Source: Xylogone sp. PMI_703
Taxonomy: Eukaryota; Ascomycota; Leotiomycetes
Direction of reading: 5' to 3'
Assembly: GCA_021399445.1 (NCBI GenBank)
Contig: JAJTUQ010000004.1
Coordinates: 2,294,001 to 2,358,000 of the forward strand
DNA: 64,000 nt
Position 1 is the stretch's first letter. Every line of letters begins with the position of its first letter. The translations under genes and the position numbers were made by a program. Positions 58,034 through 64,000 of the stretch are shown here, piece by piece. Under the pieces are notes generated by a model. It saw nothing but the letters and a program-made list of their open reading frames with translations, did not search any database and was not told the DNA's origin.

Positions 58034-59272
58034 ATGAAGTTCCTCAAGACATTTGGAGCTACCGCTGCTCTCCTTGGTGCAGCCAATGCCCAGAATATTC
58101 CCACCAGAGTCACGATTTTGACGCCAAGAAATGATTCATCTGTCGGTGTTAGTGGCAAGGCTTGGATGATTGATGTTGTTGCCGAGTTCTCTCCACCGTC
58201 GTCCGCATCATCTTCTGCCCCGGCAGCTACCAGCAGTTCTGCCTCTTCTCCAAGCAATGGCTACCGAAAGAGAGCCACAAGCCCTGACGGGGGCTACTTC
58301 CCTCTGCTAAACTCTCCCAACCTCACATCGTTTGCTCCCGGTCCCGATGTGGCTGCTCCAGGTCTCGTCTGCTTGGTGAGCACCGCGTCCGATCCAACAC
58401 AGAACTTTGCCGGTGTCTTCCAGCTGAACGCTGTCACCAACTCCGATGCTCAGGGTAACATCTTGGAGGCTTACTATTCGTGGTATGTTGGAGCTGCCAA
58501 TTTTGGTTCCAATGTGAACTCGACCACCACCGTCTTCTTCGTGAACGGAACCGCCCCTGCTAAATATACTGGCGACCCAGCGACCGACCCGAACGTCATC
58601 TCCAACGTTGCTACGAATAACTTTTTCATTTTTGGCAATCCTGCTTCGAACACTACCACTACACCATCTCTCGACACTCCATTGGGCATTACCCTATTTA
58701 CTCCACGAGATGGCGAGAATGTCGGCCTTAACGGGGCTGGTTGGATGATTGATATGGTTATTGTCAATAGCGATCTCGGGGCCAACTACTTTGCACCATC
58801 CAAGGGACTTCAACCACTCTATCACGACAACTTTACCGACCCAAAGTTTGCTCCCGGCGTTATCAGTGAATCTGTTCCAGGATTGGTTGTCCTGTCCAAC
58901 ACTTCAACTCTTGCTGGTGGCCGCAACACCAACTTGGCCAACTTGTTCCAGATCAACGCCATCACCGGTATTGAGAGGAATGGCACTATCACTGAGTACT
59001 GGTGCACCTGGTTGGTTGGCGCTGCCTTTGCTGGTAAGAACCAACCTTCCTCGCTCACAATCTTTGTCGTTAATGGAACCGCTCCAACTTCCATTAATGG
59101 CACTCTGCCATCCAACATTATCTCCAATGTTGTAACCGCCAACTTCACTTTGTCTGGCAATGTCACACCCACTGGCTCTGCTCCACCAACCACCAGCACT
59201 CCTTCCAGCGCCAATAGACTAGCTGTTGGGGCTGGTTCTCTTTTCCTGGGTGCCTTCGCTTTCCTGATTTAG
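58034..59272 (+). CDS. Secreted, probably GPI-anchored protein with an internal duplication
   Basis: Single exon of 412 residues from MKFLKTFGATAALLGAANAQ, a clear signal peptide. Two homologous halves follow: half one starts TRVTILTPRNDSSVGVSGKAWMID (here split), with APGLVCLVSTASD and ILEAYYSWYVGAA; half two starts GITLFTPRDGENVGLNGAGW, with VPGLVVLSNTS and ITEYWCTWLVGAA, each ending FFVNGTAP or IFVVNGTAP. Many Asn-x-Ser/Thr sites suggest glycosylation. The first half carries an S/A-rich insertion with a KR pair (YRKRA). The end, TSTPSSANRL then AVGAGSLFLGAFAFLI, is a GPI-attachment signal. The repeat family is common in ascomycetes but has no known function. A start further upstream would bury the signal peptide. 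Confidence 0.85.
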   Translation: MKFLKTFGATAALLGAANAQNIPTRVTILTPRNDSSVGVSGKAWMIDVVAEFSPPSSASSSAPAATSSSASSPSNGYRKRATSPDGGYFPLLNSPNLTSFAPGPDVAAPGLVCLVSTASDPTQNFAGVFQLNAVTNSDAQGNILEAYYSWYVGAANFGSNVNSTTTVFFVNGTAPAKYTGDPATDPNVISNVATNNFFIFGNPASNTTTTPSLDTPLGITLFTPRDGENVGLNGAGWMIDMVIVNSDLGANYFAPSKGLQPLYHDNFTDPKFAPGVISESVPGLVVLSNTSTLAGGRNTNLANLFQINAITGIERNGTITEYWCTWLVGAAFAGKNQPSSLTIFVVNGTAPTSINGTLPSNIISNVVTANFTLSGNVTPTGSAPPTTSTPSSANRLAVGAGSLFLGAFAFLI

Positions 59273-59583
59273 ATGCTGTAGCTTAAAAACATACTAATTA
59301 ACTATTGTTATTGCTATTTTTAACTACGCTGAGGCTGAGGCCTGGTATAGTAATGATCAGATGTTGAGAGTGACCTAGAAATGGGAAATTGAACCTAAGA
59401 GAATGGTCTATCATTGTGTATCTTATACCCTCCATTGTTGAAACTATGCACGTTTCGCACTAGAGTTAATATATTTTTACATTTAAATGATTGGTGAGCC
59501 TGTAAACCTCTGTACAGTATCGCTTTTGATGTTAAATTTAAAATTAAGGAGGCAATAAACTGTGCAGAAGCCCCTGAGCTGCA
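59273..59583. other. Convergent 3' spacer
   Basis: Short AT-rich region between the convergent secreted-protein and carboxylesterase genes. Confidence 0.45.
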
Positions 59584-61393
59584 TTAACGCCCAAACTGGC
59601 TAGCTGCTACTTCATTAATAAATGCAATGCCTTCCGCTCGGAAATTATCCCTCTCTGCATACGCTAAGGTGGTTACATTCGTGTCAAATACCATATCCTG
59701 CGCGCCACGGCCATCATGGATATCATATACAGGCCAAGTGGGTACGCCACCAATCTTGTGTTTATTAGGTTCCAAGTTCACCACAAAACTCACCCACATG
59801 CGGCTCATAATCTTAGCCAGCCGGGTATATGTGGGTGGTTCATTAGTGAAAGGCGGGACTGCGTTAGGGACATAGCCGTAGCCATGGATATTGTCAAATA
59901 CGAAGGCAACTTCTTGGAAATGGGTCGATCCAGTCTCAGCCGTTAAACCGGCTACGAGCACATTGAACCTGTAACAGTATGCAGGAACACTATAGTTGCT
60001 CCATGCTTCACATGACGCACGCCTGGTTCCTATCATCAAATAGTCACCGGCAAAAGCAGCTTGTCGTTTGTACTGCAGACCCAGTTGTGTGCTCGTCGGT
60101 GGGTTAACAAGCGTTGCGGGTATACCTATGGAGGGGATATTAGGATAGAGGTACGACATGATCTTCGCAGTCTCTGCATCAGCACCTTTCGACATGACTA
60201 GTGCTTCGAATTCAGCGTCGGTATTAATGCCTCGCTGCCCAAATGCCGTTCCTTCGTCCGAGTTGGCCCCGATGAGCAGCGGTACTTTGACAAATTCTCC
60301 CGATGTCAGCTGTTTACTAGCTAATGTCTGAAGGAAAGTACCATCGATAACAGGCATGAAGTATCCAGATGTGCTATTTAAAACATCGTTGAGAGTGTCG
60401 ACGGGCACTGCACGAAGACACGCTATTTGATCGGAAGCAGTCGCACACCCAGTAGCCTGCGTAACATTATCATAGCCCTCCTGTGCAGTTACAGCATTCT
60501 GTGTAGTGAACAAGTTTGGGCCACCAGACTCGGCAATAGCAGCACGAAAGAGTCCATCATCGCGGCCTCCATAAGCTACTAAATGAGCACCAACAGACAT
60601 AGCCCCGGCACTTTCACCCCATATGGTTACCTTTTTAGGCGAACCTCCAAAGCTGGCAATATTTTCTTGTATCCAACGGAGCGCCAGACGCTGATCGAGG
60701 AGTCCAATGTTGGAAAGGCCTGCATATGCAATGGTTGAGCTGTATAAGAACCCCCAGCCAGCTAAGCGGTAGTTGATGCTCACGGCAATCATAGGCTGAT
60801 GCATCTCGACTGAGTTTTGTACCATGAAAGACACATTATAGCGCCTATCAGCACTACCACCCATAACAAAGCCACCACTATTTCTAGTTAGATCAACATT
60901 GAATTGGGAGGAGCATGAGGGAATAACGTGCCCGTGTATCCAAACAGCTACGGGAAGTTCGGAATTGGGTTTGACGCCTGCAGGGCGGACCACGTTCAGC
61001 GTCAAGCAATCTTCGGAACTGGGATATCCCACATCGTCGCCCTTTTCCGCAGCATTAGAAAATTGCAAGCTATGAATTCATAAGTTGTATGGTAAGACTT
61101 ACACCATATCCTATACACTCCGGGGAGTATTCTACGGCATCTTTGAATCCATGCCAAGAGGAATTCAAGCTATGAGGGAGATTGAATCGCAAATCACCCA
61201 ATGGAGGTTGCGCATATGGGATTCCAAGAAAGAAGTCCTGATCATATTGGGCACTGTATGAACCTCGCAAAGTTCCATTTCTTACAGTCGCGACGGGGGC
61301 TGCGTGAGATGGTTTCGAGTGAGTTGCAATTCCATGTACAAACTGTGCGGAATGCACGAGGTAGGATAGAACTACAGCTTTGATACCCAACAT
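59584..61393 (-). CDS. Secreted type-B carboxylesterase/lipase
   Basis: Exons 61393-61103, 61041-60932 and 60877-59584 give 564 residues. MLGIKAVVLSYLVHSAQFVHG is the signal peptide; an ATG at 61444 would add 17 residues and hide it. Landmarks: GIPYAQPPLGDLRF, SSEDCLTLNVVRP, the oxyanion-hole WIHGGGF restored by the second splice, the nucleophile GESAG, SDEGTAF with the acidic residue, and HFQEVAFVF with the likely catalytic His. Intron 2 (60931-60878) is 54 bases, stop-free and has a GC donor with a CTAAC branch site; if kept it inserts 18 residues into the oxyanion loop. The first intron uses acceptor AAAAG/GGC, which gives GYGGDDVGYPSSEDC. The enzyme should hydrolyse esters outside the cell. 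Confidence 0.87.
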
Positions 61394-62039
61394 TTTGTCA
61401 AATTGCAAAGCCAAACAGCTTTTGAGGAGCTGTAAACAGGACATTATGGCCTAGGCAGGCTATACGCCCATATATATCCATATACCCATGTACCCTGGTA
61501 CACATCCAATATCTGTTTCCTCGTTTAAACTTCGGTGCTCTGATGGACATAACTTGATTTACTTTCTCCCGGAGTTTTTCCCCGCACTATCCTCACCGTC
61601 GTTGCGCGGGGTCGGCAGTTGACGGCAGGTCTCACTCATGGGAAGGCCCCATCTAACAGCTGCAAATCATGCAATTCTCAGCTTAAAGTATCATCTCCGA
61701 CTGCATGTTCGCTGCAACTTCGACCCGAAGCTAGGCAGTATGTCGGTGACATGAGGGCTGGGCGAATCGCGAATCTTTGCAATTCGAATCCGTGGCATGG
61801 TAGGGCAAATGGCAATTCCGGCATTGGCTCGTTATTAATACCCTATAACTAAGAAGCTAGAAGGAAGATTGTCAAAGGTCATCAAAGAAATACTTTATAC
61901 TCATGCATGGTAAGTTAATCTCCGAGTTTTCTAATTCGCCGTGTATCCACTTGATGAGTTTTGTGTCTATGCTTCCTATCATCTATATTTGCAACTATGC
62001 TCGGGGCTTTTATCACGCTCGCAAGTTGTTTATTCGTAC
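61394..62039. other. Spacer upstream of the carboxylesterase
   Basis: Contains the carboxylesterase promoter, with TATATAT at about 61471-61477, and the 3' end of the small gene. No other coding sequence. Confidence 0.45.
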
Positions 62040-62486
62040 TTAGCTTTGCAATTCATAGTTCTCTTCCTCCATATCTATCACATGCCCACCGAGTTTCTTC
62101 CATCGGGGAAATTTCGTAGACTCGAAAACGCCCTCGAACCACTCCGACTCATCCTGAGCTTCATCACGCAACTCAACCTTAATACTACCACTAGCTACCC
62201 AGAACTCTACAGAATCATTGGTGTGCTTGAAAAGCTGGAGAACATCAAGGCTTGATTTTTGGATATTTATAATATCGTCTTCGGTATAAATCCGCGAGTA
62301 GCGCGTCACATCGCGAGCTTTAATAGACTCGCGCAGGTTCCTCCGAAGATTCGTTAAGGCGTCCTCGTTGGATTCTCTTTGAATGAAGACCAAGTGATGC
62401 ATATCCAGACCAAACAAGTGGAAGAATTGCCAAAGCTGAAATGTTTTTCTGCTCGAAGTGGCGCGTGTGATTCGTGCTGCTGACAT
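62040..62486 (-). CDS. Hypothetical protein, 148 residues
   Basis: Single open frame with ATG at 62486. The N-terminus is basic and Ser/Thr-rich (MSAARITRATSSRK), followed by a hydrophobic stretch WQFFHLFGLDMHHLVFI, then a charged helical part (LRRNLRESIKARDVTRYSR) and an acidic C-terminus. Composition is balanced like a real protein, but I recognise no family and it has no membrane helix or signal peptide. It might be a small lineage-specific gene or a chance frame. Confidence 0.45.
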   Translation of the reverse strand: MSAARITRATSSRKTFQLWQFFHLFGLDMHHLVFIQRESNEDALTNLRRNLRESIKARDVTRYSRIYTEDDIINIQKSSLDVLQLFKHTNDSVEFWVASGSIKVELRDEAQDESEWFEGVFESTKFPRWKKLGGHVIDMEEENYELQS

Positions 62487-63067
62487 TTTGTGTCCTGAGT
62501 TGATATTAGAATGGCTTCCTTTGAAACTTAAAACTATGGACTAGGTGTGATACTGTAAAATGCTCTTTCTGAAAGATTGATGACTGTCGGAATGATTCCG
62601 TACGGAATTAGTTACGGTTGGTAGCCGTGTAGAAACGGACAGATAAAACAAGCTCGATATTGGACCTAGATCCAGTGGTTAAACAAACCTCAAGAAATTG
62701 TGCAAGTAGAAGTCTAGATTCTTCAACCCTTTCCACAATAAAGTTTCTTGTAACGAAGTCGCAGGAAACGTGGTGCACTTCAAGAAGACTAATCAAAAAT
62801 GTCAGCAATGTGGGGCGTAGAGACATGGCATTACAGCAATCGGAAGTTTATTCGCAGCGGATACTTTCTCGAATAGGTCTGTGAAATGGCGGAGAGAGTA
62901 GAGATACTGGCGTAGACTCAATTGGGTACCGGTAGATATTTCCCGCCAACTCGTAATCGCCACTGGCCTTTCAGAAGCCGCGAAAGATACTCTGAGGAGT
63001 AAATTATATTTAACAAGCTCCCAATTGCTAATACCAATAAGTATCTAAGAGTCTACGTATAAGCAAG
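62487..63067. other. Spacer
   Basis: About 580 bases without recognised coding sequence; promoter of the small gene and 3' UTR of the acetyltransferase. Confidence 0.4.
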
Positions 63068-63655
63068 CTACTGCCCAGCCACACTAACTCTCCACTCATC
63101 TTCCAGAATCCCCAAGATAATCTCATCCCACCAGCGTCCATCCCGCCAAATAGCCTGTCTTAACCGTCCTTCTTCTTGAAACCCAACAGTTCTATATGTT
63201 TTAAGCGCACGCTCATTCCATTCGTAAGCCTCAAGTTGCACGCGGTGCAAGTTCGCTGTCCTAAAGCACCATCCCAATGCCCACCGCAAAGCCTCCGTCC
63301 CATAACCCTGCCCGTGTGCCTCGACTTTTAGCTCAATACCGAGTTCGCCGCATCTATTATGAGCAAGCTCTGCGGGGGTGCTCTTAACGCATAAAATACC
63401 AATTGGCTCAGGTTGCGATTCAGCTTCACTTGTGCTGCTACCCTGCTGTGACTTCTTGCAGATTACGACACAAAGATAACTGTCATCTAGTAACTTTCGG
63501 ATGGTTTCTATTGTCTTTTTCGTAATCGGATGCGGTAGCCCTTTCCAAGTGTTGAGAAACACGGCGGGGTTGGCGTGGAATGAGTGGTAAAAATCGTCAT
63601 CTTTAGGCGCATCGTAGGCACGGTATAGGAGTCTTTCCGATTGGAATAAATCCAT
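63068..63655 (-). CDS. GNAT-family N-acetyltransferase (Acetyltransf_3/RimJ-like)
   Basis: Single exon, 195 residues from ATG 63655 (MDLFQSERLLYRAYD). An upstream continuation of the frame has no ATG. The SERLLYRAY start is typical of RimJ/RimL-like enzymes. The acetyl-CoA P-loop is EAHGQGYGTEALRWAL, followed by LHRVQLEAYEWNERALKTY and VGFQEEGRLRQA, the usual beta5-alpha-beta6 run with the helix N-x-x-A. It should transfer acetyl from acetyl-CoA to an amine in the cytosol; the substrate is unknown. No signs of damage. Confidence 0.85.
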   Translation of the reverse strand: MDLFQSERLLYRAYDAPKDDDFYHSFHANPAVFLNTWKGLPHPITKKTIETIRKLLDDSYLCVVICKKSQQGSSTSEAESQPEPIGILCVKSTPAELAHNRCGELGIELKVEAHGQGYGTEALRWALGWCFRTANLHRVQLEAYEWNERALKTYRTVGFQEEGRLRQAIWRDGRWWDEIILGILEDEWRVSVAGQ

Positions 63656-64000
63656 GCTTGGCTTAAAATTGGATATACAGACTTTCCTATGGTCTATTGG
63701 AGGGAAGGTGGTGAGCGTGGCTCGCAACTTTAATGCCAATGATTGACGTAGCTGGTTGTACAGTATGAGATAGATAAATCGCTTTACTCAGAGAGTGAAA
63801 TGAACAGGTGAGATACGATAGACTGTCAAAGTATTTTATTCTATCGCTATTACTCTAGGTATATTATAATTATAATGCACCCGCATTCGATGTGCTGTGA
63901 TGTGATACGTATCTGGTGGGTAAGGCGCGCTATTGCGCGGAGTGAGTCAGCCGGTGAGAGTGGATATGAAGCCACAAAACCGCCATCTCCATAACGCACT
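63656..64000. other. Upstream spacer at right edge
   Basis: Promoter region of the acetyltransferase gene; no coding sequence visible to the window edge. Confidence 0.4.

Noticed and set aside
57451..58257. 268-codon minus-strand frame
   Set aside because: Runs across the promoter and start of the secreted-protein gene, and resembles no family.

Overview
This window is nuclear DNA of a filamentous ascomycete (Pezizomycotina). The signs are many short GT-AG introns of about 43-90 bases, several Zn2Cys6 transcription factors, a Pth11-type rhodopsin-fold membrane protein, fungal GPI/Ser-Thr surface proteins, fungal MFS families and fungal tautomerase and RTA1 families. The gene content resembles Leotiomycetes or similar plant- or soil-associated fungi, but no marker fixes the order. 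I saw no rRNA, tRNA, CRISPR array or intact transposase. All gene models come from reading frames, splice signals and family resemblance; no search was run.

Layout. 1-4874 (-): a giant Ser/Thr-rich cell-surface protein running off the left edge. 7318-14157: a tautomerase-like gene, a small inverted-repeat element, a 14-exon pyruvate-decarboxylase-family gene and a 7-TM protein. 16399-27591: an FAD-linked oxidase, a fungal-specific transcription factor, an amidohydrolase, a Zn2Cys6 regulator and an anion:cation-symporter-type MFS permease, which looks like a catabolic island. 29684-31021: a secreted protein. 32109-46561: Zn2Cys6 regulator, DHA2-type MFS exporter, 2-oxoglutarate/Fe(II) oxygenase, MmgE/PrpD-family enzyme, second Zn2Cys6 regulator, FAD monooxygenase and RTA1-like membrane protein. 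This looks like a small metabolic cluster without a PKS, NRPS or terpene synthase. 47744-56691: Zn2Cys6 regulator, FAD-dependent amine oxidase, YMC1-like mitochondrial carrier, and a proline dehydrogenase cut short and joined to the tail of a TPR protein. 58034-63655: GPI-type secreted protein, secreted carboxylesterase, a small unknown gene and a GNAT acetyltransferase.

The most interesting signal is at 43-57 kb. Four neighbouring genes are damaged in an otherwise intact landscape. The FAD monooxygenase has an in-frame TGA followed by recognisable C-terminal sequence. The 47.7 kb regulator has an in-frame TGA and TAA in a stretch that can also be removed as one 192-base, frame-preserving intron. 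The mitochondrial carrier has TAG where the family has Gln before its signature motif. The proline dehydrogenase ends at a breakpoint. This suggests an amine/proline-catabolism module and an adjoining metabolic cluster in early decay, perhaps with RIP-like C-to-T mutation. Separately, the tautomerase-like protein lacks the N-terminal catalytic proline (Met-Leu instead of Met-Pro).
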